This document shows positions 48,151 through 57,951 of a DNA stretch of 64,000 nucleotides, one piece after another. The first letter of the stretch is position 1. Every line of letters starts with the position of its first letter. The notes below the pieces were generated by a model. It saw only the letters and a program-made list of their open reading frames with translations, had not been told where the DNA came from and did not search any database. The position numbers and the translations under genes were made by a program. The stretch comes from Epiperipatus broadwayi (lineage: Eukaryota; Onychophora; Udeonychophora; Euonychophora; Peripatidae). The DNA lies in assembly GCA_028023455.1 (NCBI GenBank), contig JAQFVV010012508.1, positions 2,167,877 through 2,231,876 on the forward strand, read 5' to 3'.

Positions 48151-48648
48151 TAAAACAAGCAAAACTCTCCGTTCTGTAGTGCCATTTAGTGCAAGAAGGC
48201 TTGTGCATAAAATCTAATTCCTACTCATTCAATATCCCCAGACTAGTTTCTAGTTTGTGGCTTTCATCAGTGAGGAGCCTTGGATCTGAGAGTACTGCAC
48301 CTAATGCAATCCTCCAGCAGCCATCTTTTATCTCTACTTATCTACAAAATTATGAGTCTAAAATTGAAAATACAATATTTTCAATCCAAGCTCATTAGCT
48401 TATATGGTCATATAGGTCTGAACTCAGTTCAGTTCCCATATATTTTGGTGTCTTTGGTTCTTTAATAATCATAGCCACCACTATCCTATTAGGCAGGATT
48501 GGTGTTAAACTACTAAACATCACATGATCACCATTTCTTATGCTTGCTTATAACTTATTAAAACAGGCAAACTCTCCATACAGTAGTGCCAGAGTTTTGC
48601 CTGTTTTAATAACAGTTATGGGCAAGCATAAGAAATGGTGACCATGTG
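48151..48648 (-). mobile_element. Hammerhead family-2 element with 12-bp target duplication
   Basis: A 498-bp insertion flanked by perfect AATATCATATAT repeats (48139-48150 and 48649-48660). The paralogous unit U at 42893 shows the uninterrupted site. It contains a family-2 copy on the - strand with an intact ribozyme core, followed by an inverted terminal part: AAACAGGCAAACTCTCCATA pairs with GAGTTTTGCCTGTTTTAATA around 48525-48645. No protein is encoded. Confidence 0.85.
48235..48276 (-). ncRNA. Hammerhead-ribozyme motif, family 2, intact core
   Basis: Reverse complement: TCCTCA, CTGATGA (48264-48270), stem II weakened in this copy, GAAA (48247-48250), stem III AC-TA-GT, GTC, TGGGGA. Stem I pairs fully (six pairs, one G-U). 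Confidence 0.6.
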
Positions 48649-49555
48649 AATATCATATATATGAGAGAATGTATATTTTTTTTGTCCATGTTTTTATGCA
48701 CATGTATGACATAACGTATTTATAAAAGTAAAACAGACTAGTAAGCTGGCTTCATATTATCATGATTGGTGTAGTGTATACCTAACTAAGGTAATCATGG
48801 ACAATTCTCAACTCTGTTTAGATTCTGTAATTTGATGGGCTGCATTTGGGAAAGCGATCTGTTTCTTATATATTAGACTATGAATTCACAGAGAAGCCGC
48901 ATTTCTTATTCCTCTGGAAGATCACACTTGACTGAGAGGGCAACTTGCACATATTCTTTGGAGTTGGTTGTTTATAATTTATCACTGCATTATCTCTCTC
49001 TCTCTCTAATCTAATAACTCACTTTATCTAAACTGACTATTTAAAGTCTGTGCCAAGGAATCTAAAAACAAGATAATTAAGTAAACCTTTTCTCATCTTG
49101 ATTAATAATTTAATTATAGTTTTAATGATAAATTATAAATTAATAATTTAATTATATTGTTCTGTTTTTCAATTTTTTACTAGTTTTTAAAAAAAATATT
49201 CCCAATCCTGTAAATACTAACCGGTTATAGGATTAATGTATATTATAAACAAAAAAATACAGTTTTTCAAAAATAATTTCTTTTTTGTTTGTTACAGTAA
49301 AATATTTTATATTTTCGTCAAAATCAGAAAAATCAAAATTATTTGCCCAAGAGATTTTTTTTATATTTCATTTTAAATGATTTAAAGTATTTGGTTTTTA
49401 AAAATATACAAAAAAAAATATTATTACTTAATCAATATTTAAATCACTCCAGACTATATATTTTAAATAAATATATACTGCAAATTTTGTCTGTGTTCAT
49501 TTTTATGTTTGCTTTTAAGCTTTATATAATATATATGTATGCAAACACATGCTGT

Positions 49556-50142
49556 ATTGTGTGCTGTGAGACTGACTATTTTGTGACAATATATTTAATA
49601 GAAAATATCCATTGTTCACTTAATGTCAGGCATTATGTTATTTATGTTTTAATTCTGTTAATTTCGATGCTATTTGGGTTGTGATTCATAACACCCTATT
49701 CACATTTTAATTTTTCTATTATTTCACATATAACTTACTTTTAATTTTTCTATTATTTCCCATATAACTTACTTTTTCTGAATTAAAACCATGATCTCTT
49801 CATGTTCATGCTTATATTCACTTTTTTTTTTTTACATTTTGTATCATTATATTGTGTGCTGTGAGACTATTTTGTGACAATATATTTAATAGAAAATATC
49901 CATTGTTCACTTAATGTCAGGCATTATGTTATTTATGTTTTAATTCTGTTAATTTCGATGCTATTTGGGTTGTGATTCATAACACCCTATTCGCATTTTA
50001 ATTTTTCTATTATTTCACATATAACTTACTTTTAATTTTTCTATTATTTCCCATATAACTTACTTTTTCTGAATTAAAACCATGATCTCTTCATGTTCAT
50101 GCTTATATTCACTTTTTTTTTTTTTACATTTTGTATCATTAT
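49556..50142. repeat. Recent tandem duplication, unit about 295 bp
   Basis: Unit starting ATTGTGTGCTGTGAGACT is present twice (49556-49850, 49851-50142), nearly identical apart from a 4-bp GACT indel and a few bases. Each unit itself contains a diverged duplicate of TTTTAATTTTTCTATTATTT. Confidence 0.95.
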
Positions 50143-50301
50143 GTGTGTTGAGCAATACAGAATCGTAAATTAGCTTTTGTGCCTAAATAAACAAATGACT
50201 AAATAGAATTGTTGATAGAATTTATTATGTTTAGATGATTACTTATGATTATTTTATTAGATTTATGTTTAAGTTTATTTAAATGACTTGTTGATTTATA
50301 T

Positions 50302-51059
50302 CAGGGTTGGCCAAACTTTTAGACCTGAGGGTCACTACATTTTTTCAGAGTTTCGAACCAGAAACCAGAAAAAAAAAATGTTATTTTTGCCAGAATGAAA
50401 ACTGGAATGGAAAAAATAATGTTTCAAAGTCCTGGTTTTTTTAAAATGTTCTTGCAAATTGGTGTCTTTTTTATAAGGGATTTTTAGGTACTCACAAATA
50501 TTGGTGATGTTTTTAGAAGATACTTACGAAATGATGAATTTTTTTTCTGTGAGATATGAATTGTTAACATTTTACTATGACTACTATTAAATTATCTCAG
50601 GTCCTTCTAGTATTACAATTTGGCCATTGTCACTTTATAAAGTATTTACTAAATTATAATTATTAAATTACTATATGAAGTGTTTTAAAAAGTTCACAAC
50701 TTCTTTGTTTTAAAATCAGTTCATTAAAATCCTTGTTTCTCCAGGACAAATTAATTTCATTTCTACTTTGGAAAATGCGATTTAAGTATTTTTAAAAATT
50801 TTAACTCTAGCATTACACAAAAATAATTTAATTCTTTTCTACTTCTTCCAATCTGGTTTATTTTTGAGATCGACAGATGTTATTTTAAATTTAACTATTT
50901 TTAAATAAGAATAATTTTGAATTTTTACTTTTTTTATTTTCTTATATATTTTCTTATATTCAAATTAGCTCTGAATTTATCACTATAATTTGTAAATGTT
51001 CACATCAGCTTTGTGGTTGACTTCCAGAGGCTTTGCAGTTGACGTCTTGACCACCCCTG
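50302..51059. mobile_element. Non-autonomous hAT element with perfect 8-bp target duplication
   Basis: Starts CAGGGTTGGCC and ends CCACCCCTG, imperfect hAT-type terminal inverted repeats, flanked on both sides by ATTTATAT (50294-50301 and 51060-51067). The interior is AT-rich without a long open frame, so it is a MITE or deletion derivative. Termini resemble those of the hAT copy at 22451 but the interior is different. Confidence 0.88.
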
Positions 51060-51099
51060 ATTTATATCTAATATTATATTTGTCTTTACAAATATTAAT

Positions 51100-51320
51100 A
51101 TTATTTTTTGTTTTTATTTGTATTTGTAATAAATTAGCAAAACGTTTTTAATATCTGCAACTGATAAAGTTTTATTATTTTCTTTGTATGAATTAGTTTC
51201 TTTAAGATTCAATTGTGTATATATTGTATGATGAGCATAAGGCATATAAATCCATGGTCTGTTAAGTTTATTTTTATTCATGTTATTTTTAAATATTATT
51301 TGATAATCACTCAATCATAG
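51100..51320 (-). pseudogene. PLE fragment, inverted relative to 51341
   Basis: The - strand frame contains NMNKNKLNRPWIYMPYAHHT, which resembles KMDKNKFNRLWISVLCPQYN on the + strand at 51369, so two diverged copies of one element lie head to head. Confidence 0.5.
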
Positions 51321-51340
51321 TTAGTTATAGCAGAAAGAAA

Positions 51341-51900
51341 GTGATTAAGCAAGTAATCAAATTTAAATATAAAATGGATAAAAATAAATTTAATCGACTG
51401 TGGATTTCTGTCTTATGTCCACAATATAATGAATATATTTACAAGCTTGTTAACAATACAAAAGACAAAATTTTAACACTGGACTGGCTCAATGTGGTCT
51501 ATACTATAAACTGCAGCCAAAAAGACTGTTCATGGGTATATTATGATGAGTCCAGGGCAAATCTTAGAACTAGAATGATCAACATTCATTAATGTATTAA
51601 AAAAATCTAAGATTAAGCCTGAAGCCTTTAATTCATCAGGGCAAATCTTAGAACTAGAATGATCAACATTCATTAATGTATTAAAAAAATCTAAGATTAA
51701 GCCTGAAGCCTTTAATTCATCAATCTTTCATAATCACAAAAGAGAATATGATCGCAGCTGTGATTTCGAATGCTATTAAAGTTATGTGTGAAGAGAGACA
51801 CATTTGTAAATGTAAAATTAAAGAGGCATGGTTCATTATCCAAAATGAATATGTAATGAACCAATAAACTAATAGCATTCAAATCAGCAAAAAATTAACG
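51341..51900 (+). pseudogene. PLE GIY-YIG endonuclease remnant
   Basis: The + frame contains NVVYTINCSQKDCSWVYYDE followed by LRTRMINIH, matching the start of PLE-type GIY-YIG nucleases (VVYxIxC..C...YxGxT...L..R...H), with the YxG glycine lost (YYDE). After stops, 51780-51870 encodes KCKIKEAWFIIQNEYVMNQ, the distal (K/R)xIKEAxxI block. An 84-bp tandem duplication splits the two parts. Inactive. Confidence 0.7.
51554..51721. repeat. 84-bp tandem duplication within the PLE remnant
   Basis: Unit AGGGCAAATCTTAGAACTAG... occurs at 51554-51637 and 51638-51721, essentially identical, so it is recent. Confidence 0.95.
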
Positions 51901-51976
51901 TTCTCAGAAGTCTGACCATGAATATGATGTGAGAGTGCCAGAAACATACTTAGTACAATAAATATTATTAAATTTT

Positions 51977-52085
51977 ATATATATATATTTCATATGTCAT
52001 AGCATCGGCTGGGATGCGAACCCACAACCATCTGCAACCAACTACTTGCTTGCAAGGCAGTTGCGATGACCTCTCGGCTTTAAAC
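51977..52085 (-). mobile_element. tRNA-derived SINE, - strand
   Basis: Reverse complement of the family body: CGAGAGGTCATCGCAACTGC, TTGCAAG loop, extended arm, GGGTTCGCATCCCAGCC, ATGCTATGACATATG. Closely related to the copy at 7222. Confidence 0.8.
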
Positions 52086-52117
52086 TGTGTATAAGTATTT
52101 TTTTTACATGAATGACA

Positions 52118-52572
52118 TTTTATAATAATCAATAAAGCAAGTCATATATAGTGTGATATTGCTTTTATGAACTTGTATTTACAAATATGTAATATAGAGA
52201 GCATACCAATAGCTCAAACAAGCTCTTTATTAATAAGTGCAGTAAGAGAAAGTATTTAAAATCTCTATTCAGAACCTTCCTATCCCCAGAGCAATTGGTT
52301 TCGAGCTTTTGACTCACCTCAATAAGAAGCTAGGATATTCAGACATTAGATCCAAAATATCAACTCAAAACCCAGCACTTATTTCATCCATAATATTTAA
52401 GTAGAAACTATTTTCGGGCATGAAAATGTCTTTAACTCCAGCTATCTTATCTAACTTAAATTGCTATATGGGACTGAACCAAATTCAGATCTACCATATA
52501 TTAATAAAGTTAGCATTGCCAAAGCCTTAAAGGTAAAATTATAATAATCAATTAAGCAAGTCATATATAAAT
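52118..52572. repeat. Single arm of the family-3 hammerhead foldback
   Basis: Corresponds to the left arm of 23219-23985. AATAATCAAT(A/T)AAGCAAGTCATATAT occurs at both its ends (about 52122 and 52543) as a direct repeat. The hammerhead-like motif (52283-52328, - strand) reads ATTGAGGT with GAAAC and CCAATTGCTC, so the core is degraded. Confidence 0.75.
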
Positions 52573-52879
52573 GCACATATTGTTATTGATATTGGTATTT
52601 TTTAGGTGTGGCCTGCTTTCATGTATTTAGATATAATATTGTATGTAAATCAACAATTAATTAAAAATAACCTTATAAATAAGTCTTAACAAAATAAGCA
52701 TAGGTGTTCACTCTAATATAATATATGCATTTTGACAAGATAAAAGTTAAACTATCGTTGCATAAGGCTCAACACTTACATTGATATAAAAGAGAAAAAG
52801 GAAAAAATGACTGCGAAGTCTGTTTTCTTAGAAAGCGAACAAACAAAAGTCATGTTTTGGATCCTGGCATAGTTAAAAT

Positions 52880-53110
52880 TACAATTTATCCTCTATTTTT
52901 GAACACTTTTTAGCCTTTTATTGACCTATATTTGTGCACAATCGGGGGGAAAATGAAATGAATAGAAAAACAAAAATTAAGGAAGCATGATTTATTAAAA
53001 ATGCAAATGAAGTAATACATCAAATTATCTAATAGCATTTAAATGAATGCTGTATGGAATTTAAATAAATAATATGATGTCTGAGATTAAGATTAAAGGC
53101 CATGAATGTA
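52880..53110. repeat. Fragments of a CTGAAGAAG-foldback end and a PLE end
   Basis: GAACACTTTTTAGCCTTTTATTG (52901) matches the outer arm of the foldback at 12683. TTAAGGAAGCATGATTTATT to CTAATAGCATTTAAAT (52976-53044) matches the distal PLE endonuclease block at 51812-51880. Confidence 0.55.
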
Positions 53111-53139
53111 ATTCTGTAAATATTAAAAGTAACTCTGGT

Positions 53140-53255
53140 ATTATCTGGGAATGTTGGATGAATAGGCACTAGATAGGGATTTTATATACAAACCTTCCTG
53201 CATCCATTGATTATGAAGGCTTGCACTGGTGGCACTACTGTATGGAGAGTTTGGA
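53140..53255 (+). repeat. Hammerhead repeat family 2, 5'-truncated at the cleavage site
   Basis: The copy begins TCTGGGAATGTTGGATGAAT, i.e. right where family-2 ribozymes would be cut (GTC | TGGGGATATTGGATG), and runs to GGAGAGTTTGG. No ribozyme lies upstream. Confidence 0.65.
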
Positions 53256-53469
53256 ACACATTATAATTTACCTTAAATTAGAAAATACTTTTGTTCAGAA
53301 AATTATGTACATTAGATATTTATTCTAAAAGAAAAAATATTATATAAGAACCAAAGTGCTATCTATATTTTTATACATTGTAAATTACATCAATCTGATA
53401 AATAGTAAAAATTATTATTTAGATGTTTATATTTATATAAAACAGTCAAATTGCTATCTAATCTACCTT

Positions 53470-53686
53470 TTAATATTAATATCACCTATATTCTTTATTA
53501 CATTTTACAATGCTTTTTTTTACAATCCACTAGACAGTTTTGATTACCCCAGCAATCTGTCTTCAGAACTTTTTAGATTTGGAAGTAGTTCTGAAGAAGA
53601 TTGCTGGGGCAATCAAAACTGTGTAATGGATGGAAAAAAAGCATTGTAAAAAGTAATAAAGAATATAGATGGTATTAATATTATAT
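53470..53686. repeat. Foldback element with CTGAAGAAGATTGC motif
   Basis: Arms TAATATCACCTATATTCTTT, ACATTTTACAATGC and ACAGTTTTGATTACC pair with the right side. The right arm has CTGAAGAAG, GATTGC-TGGG-GCAATC, AAAACTGTG. Same family as 21419-21640. Confidence 0.85.
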
Positions 53687-54109
53687 GGATTTGATAATGC
53701 AATAAGAAAGATAGTGTTAAACTATCTTTTTTATACATTGCATGCTCAACATTATATACCAATGTGATAAACATTATTTTTTATTTGGATATTCATGCAG
53801 AAAAAAGTACACAAAATGTTAATTGTCCGTTCCCCCCTAAGCAAAGGTTCATGTTTATGACATGTGTATAAAGATTTACTTTTGGGGAAATTATTTTATT
53901 AGCAAGATAAATATTTTGAATAAATCTACCTGTAGATAATTGTTTACATTTGTAATTAAACACAGCATCACACTTATTAAAATTTGCCATTATAAAAGAA
54001 AGAAAAATAATTATCCTTCGATTTATTAATTATAAAAAGTTAATCCTTTATAACTTTTGAACCAAAACTGTTTTAGAAATACCAAAATCTAACTGTAATT
54101 TATAGTGTA

Positions 54110-54700
54110 TAGGGTATATGAGCACAGACTGTCACACGATCCGCCACTCCACCCTATCTCAACACTGATACACTTGAACACATATATGGTGAAAAGATAA
54201 ATAATAACCAATATATATATTTCAAGCTAAACCAGCAATCATCAGTTGGTTCAGATTATCATCTCTGCACATATATGCAATAAGTGCCCAGATATATATA
54301 TCATGGTATCCAATCTTCATACTTTAATGGACAGGCTTCAATCCACTCCAACTCTTCAACTGTCCGTCCAATTGAAAATCTGATGATGGAATGCTCAAAG
54401 GCCACCTTGAAGCTGAGATTCTCATCACACCCATGGTAACCTAAAGTCAGTCTGACCCCTTATGTACCGGACATAATCCATTTAATACATATATGAGGGA
54501 TGGGCAGACATCTCCACTATGTAATAACTGAAATACAGGCTTATTATATACCTGTATCAATATAGGTAATATATAGGGTATATGAGCACAGACTTTCACA
54601 CGACTCTCCACCCTATCTCATAACACTGATACACTTGAACACATATATGTTGAAAAGATAAATAATCACCAATATATGTATTTCATATAATAATATGGGT
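54110..54700 (-). repeat. Two family-1b hammerhead repeats next to the PCNX4 acceptor
   Basis: A full - copy (about 54110-54500) with an intact core, then a second copy (54545-54695) that breaks off in the ribozyme right after the GAAA box, about 30 bp before the PCNX4 acceptor. Confidence 0.75.
54203..54262 (-). ncRNA. Hammerhead-ribozyme motif, family 1b, intact core
   Basis: Reverse complement: CCAA, CTGATGA, stem II TTGCT/AGCTT, GAAA, AT-rich stem III, TTGG. The boundary pair of stem II is T-T, so stem II is weak. Confidence 0.55.
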
Positions 54701-54724
54701 AATGATTTTTTTTTTTTTTTTTAG

Positions 54725-55257
54725 GTTGTCAATGATGTTAATTATATCCTGTATTTCACTCATAATTAGTACTTTGGTTAATAATTTATCCGATGTTATG
54801 ATTGTTGCTACGCTTTTTGGATATATGCTAAGTTTGGATTTGACAACTGGTATCCATCAGTTGATAACCATGAGTGAACGAAAAAAGCCACCAGACTCAT
54901 CGTTAAGTATTAAAATGGACATTATTGTTGCTGAACAAGGAGGCTTTATGTGGAAGTGGACCAAAAAAGAATTACTTTTTCATCTCATTATCATGTCTAG
55001 TACTGCCATATTTACTGGTGTACTAGCCAGTTTTAACATGAAACCCAACAGAGATCTTGCCAACGGACTTGCTTATTGCCTTCTGTCTATGTTGATTCTT
55101 ATCAAGTTGCTAGAAGACCTTCAATGTGTTTATGTATGTTTTGGTTTAATAAGAAACAAGTTTTATCCTAAAAATACTCAACAACATAAAGAATTTAGAA
55201 AGACTAAAGGAAAGTTAAAATTTATGAGTTACATTAGAAAACTTTTCCTGGAAGCAA
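54725..55257 (+). CDS. PCNX4: Pecanex-like protein 4 homologue, internal exon B
   Basis: A 533-bp exon after a T17 tract and AG (54723-54724), ending at a GTAAGT donor (55258). It starts with the base completing the Arg codon left by exon A and ends one base into a codon. It encodes about 178 residues with several membrane segments (LIISCISLIISTLV; VATLFGYMLSL; LLFHLIIMSSTAIFTGVL; GLAYCLLSMLILIKLL), then LEDLQCVYVCFGLIRNKFYP and a basic stretch. Known PCNX4 has the same sequence of features, including a (R)EIQSVY...(R)NPFYPK region after the helices. Together the exons cover part of the N-terminal membrane domain. Later exons were not found before 64000. There is no in-frame stop or frameshift, so the gene looks intact here. 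Confidence 0.9.
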
Positions 55258-55588
55258 GTAAGTATAATTTTCATATTTTAATGTAATAATAATATACCAT
55301 AATAATGGAATTATATCTCACTTAAACTGACTTAGTTAATTTATTAATTAACTGATAATGGTAATAATAATCAGAAATAAAAATTCAAATGTTAAACAAA
55401 CTAACCCATTGAAGAACTAAGGGAGATTTATTTAGTTATTTAATTTAATACACTGTACAGACTTACACACACATGCACATATATAATGTAATATATAAGG
55501 GATTCAAACTCAGACTTTCACGTGACCCTCAACTCTCCATGCCATCTCATATTGCTGGCCCACCTGACCACACACATAGTGAAAAGAT

Positions 55589-55655
55589 AAATAATCACCA
55601 ATATATGTATTTCATGCTAAACCAGCAATCATCAGTTGGTCCAGATTACTATCTC
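55589..55655 (-). ncRNA. Hammerhead-ribozyme motif, family 1b, left arm
   Basis: Reverse complement: outer stem I GTAATC, CCAA, CTGATGA (55629-55635), stem II TTGCT/AGCAT, GAAA (55610-55613), stem III ATA-CA-TAT, A, TTGG, T, GATTAT. The outer stem pairs through an A-U where family 1a has G-C. Confidence 0.68.
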
Positions 55656-55907
55656 CACACATATATACAATCAGTGCTCAGCTTTATATTTAGACAATCT
55701 TCATACTTTAATGGACAGGCTTCAAACTACTCCAACCCACAACTGTTCAGCCATCCATTGCATTGAAAATTTTAAGATGGAACGTTCAAAGCCCACATTA
55801 GTGCCAACATTGTCATCCTACCCATGTTGTTTGAAGCCTGTCCTTTAAAATATGAAGATTGGCTATCTTAATATAAAGCTGAGCACTGAGTGTATATATG
55901 TGTGGAG

Positions 55908-55972
55908 ATGATAATCTGAACCAACTGATGATTGCTCGTTTAGCATGAAATACACATATTGGTGATTATTTA
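55908..55972 (+). ncRNA. Hammerhead-ribozyme motif, family 1b, right arm
   Basis: Outer stem I ATAATC, CCAA, CTGATGA (55925-55931), stem II TTGCT/AGCAT, GAAA (55947-55950), stem III with one mismatch, A, TTGG, T, GATTAT. Outer stem I has six consecutive pairs. Confidence 0.65.
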
Positions 55973-56951
55973 TCTTTTCTCTATGTGTGTGATCAGGTGG
56001 GTCAGCAATATGAGATGGCATGGAGAGTTGAGGGTCGTGTGAAAGTCTGAGTTTGAATCCCTTATATATTAATTATTTAATGTGGAGCATAGTTTTATAT
56101 GAAGTGAATAATAAACAATCAGAAAAGAAAAGATATAGTTATGGGGGAGATTGGAAACTTGTATTAATCTTTTACTTAGAAAAGTTACGAAGGAAATATT
56201 GGAAAGAAAAAACATGAAAAAAAAAATTAAGGAAGTAAATATGAATGAAGAGGAAAGCAAGGAATAAAAAGATTATAGGCGAATATGGTCTGGCCTAATG
56301 TAATGCATTTGCCTTCTTATAAATAACTGATATTTTGACAAATTATCCAATTTTACGAAACTGTTAAAAAAAGGAAAAGTTTTAACATATATACATAACA
56401 TATAGGGTATAAATAAATAAATAATCTATCAAAGAAGACTGAAATAAACAACTATTAATAATTATATTTAAATATTTATCAAACTTGCTTTCATCTCCAT
56501 TGAGTTCTTCTCAAGATATTATACTATACAATTCATATAGATTATGTTGATATAGGGTACGTTCATATGGGGTATGTTCATAAAGAATGATTGTTTTTAT
56601 ATGAATAAGAATTTGTGCATTGGAATGAAATTTTATTTATTATGTTTTGATGATTGCTATTTTTTTATAAATTTTATTTTTCAAGATATTTACTACAGAA
56701 TTGTGTTCATTGCTGTCTCTTTTTTTAAACGTCTTAAACTTTTATGCTTATTTATGTTTTGTAAATCAATTACATTATAATTCTTACTGCTACAGCTAGA
56801 TTTGAAATCTTGCAGACTGGAGTAATATTCATTATCAATTATATTGCAAAAAAAAATTTGCTACTAAGTGAAATTATAAATATTAATTCTTATTAAGCAC
56901 AATGTCAGCACGTAATACTTATATAAAGCTAAAACTTTAGTACTGTAACAG

Positions 56952-57202
56952 TCAGAAAACATGTGACTCGTAAACATTGTGCAGAATTCGACCACCACAC
57001 AGAACAGCAGCACCATCGAGGTAGCGAAGCCACCCGTGGTACTGAGTTCGAACATAATTTATCGGTTCCACAATACAATCCACGAAACAATGCATCTGAT
57101 GTGACATTAGCAAATATTTCTTTAGGCACGGTGGTCAGGGATATACAAGAGATTCATGATTTTATTTTCGAGTTAGCCAATAATCAAACTAATATTAGTT
57201 AA
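56952..57202 (+). CDS. Candidate terminal exon of an unidentified gene
   Basis: An open + frame from a possible acceptor (TACTGTAACAG, AG at 56950-56951) to TAA at 57200-57202. It is clearly GC-richer than its surroundings. Residues include RKHCAEFDHHTEQQHHRGSE and, near the end, NISLGTVVRDIQEIHDFIFE, a plausible amphipathic helix. I recognise no family. A + strand TAGCGAAGCC...GAGTTCGAAC pair resembling Pol III boxes lies inside, so a tRNA-derived repeat is an alternative explanation for part of it. Confidence 0.4.
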
Positions 57203-57731
57203 ACATTCATATTTATATAATTGAGGAAATATTATATAGAATGGGTATCGAATAAACGAAACGTAACTGCAGACTTATAATTTAAAATTATTTATTAACA
57301 CATTTTGATAAGATCATTTACTAATAATATTTATGGATTATAAGCTTCAGTAGCTGGATTTGCGACATGATTATATTTTAAAGAATACATTTATTTATTT
57401 GTTTACAAAAGGGATACATTTATTTGAAGGCGTAATCTAGCTACCTAAAATTCTCGAATAAGCATTTCTAATGCATGCCTGGAGGGGTTTATACCTTTGC
57501 AATGCAAGAGTCTAAAGTAAGGTTTATAAGAGTAGCGGCAGACATATATTTATTTAATTAAAATATTTATTTATAACTAAGGGCAAACATTTATTTGAGA
57601 GTGAATTATGAAGATAATGCAGAGGCGGAGTGATATATAGAATAATAAAATTAAGTAAAGGAACACGTGGTACGCTTTAGAAAGGCGATATGGAATGGCA
57701 GTATATCGAAACTGCAATGCCGCAAATGAGT

Positions 57732-57951
57732 TTATAAGAATGTCGGGCTGGTCTCTGCCATCGGCCGGACGAAGTAAGGTGTCACATAAGCATAACCAGG
57801 GACAAGCGGTTCATGTCGCAGTTTGTCGGCTGGCTGCATGATGTCGTCAAGTCCTACGGGAGCACCCATTATGTCCGCTTGTGTAGGACGACTGGGGTTA
57901 ATTTCAACCCTGAAGAATCCGGAATATTTACGGCGGAATAGATCATCGCGT
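57732..57951 (-). CDS. Terminal coding exon of an unidentified conserved-looking gene
   Basis: The reverse complement is open for 72 codons from a possible acceptor (GTTACGTTTTAAAG, an in-frame stop just upstream) to TAA (complement of 57732-57734). Base composition is close to balanced, unlike nearly all flanking DNA. The residues look like an ordered globular or structural protein: DDLFRRKYSGFFRVEINPSR, then GAPVGLDDIMQPADKL, then VPGYAYVTPYFVRPMAETSP and FL at the end. There is no membrane segment. I cannot name it. No internal stop or repeat copy was found, so it is probably a real gene, not a transposon. Upstream exons should lie above 57951; a decayed coding-like patch at 58640-58790 on the same strand may or may not belong. 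Confidence 0.65.

Larger units (their letters stand above)
47818..49080. repeat. Direct repeat unit U, right copy, with two insertions
   Basis: Second copy of the unit seen at 42650-43307, enlarged by a SINE (47854-47952) and a hammerhead family-2 element (48151-48648). A short (TC)n run lies near 48990. Confidence 0.85.
24835..54724 (+). other. PCNX4: PCNX4 intron of about 29.9 kb
   Basis: Donor GTAAGT at 24835 and acceptor (T)n-AG at 54723-54724 flank this intron. The codon phases match (CTG AG | G TTG), and the joined product LR-LSMML corresponds to an uninterrupted stretch of known PCNX4, so no coding exon is missing between. It is filled with transposons, including at least three hammerhead motifs in sense orientation (25793, 30989, 40381). 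Confidence 0.8.
55485..56075. repeat. Complete family-1b foldback element with two hammerheads
   Basis: A nearly perfect inverted repeat of about 590 bp, centred near 55785. Outer ends GGGATTCAAACTCAGACTTT and GAGTTTGAATCCC, then tRNA-like arms, ribozyme motifs on both strands (each near 110-160 bp from the outer ends) and inner blocks GGACAGGCTTCAAA / TTTGAAGCCTGTCC. It lies 230 bp downstream of PCNX4 exon B. Confidence 0.85.

Noticed and set aside
56963-57202. Overlapping - strand frames at 56864-57129 as genes
   Set aside because: They mirror the + strand candidate exon and have Cys/Trp-rich, implausible composition.
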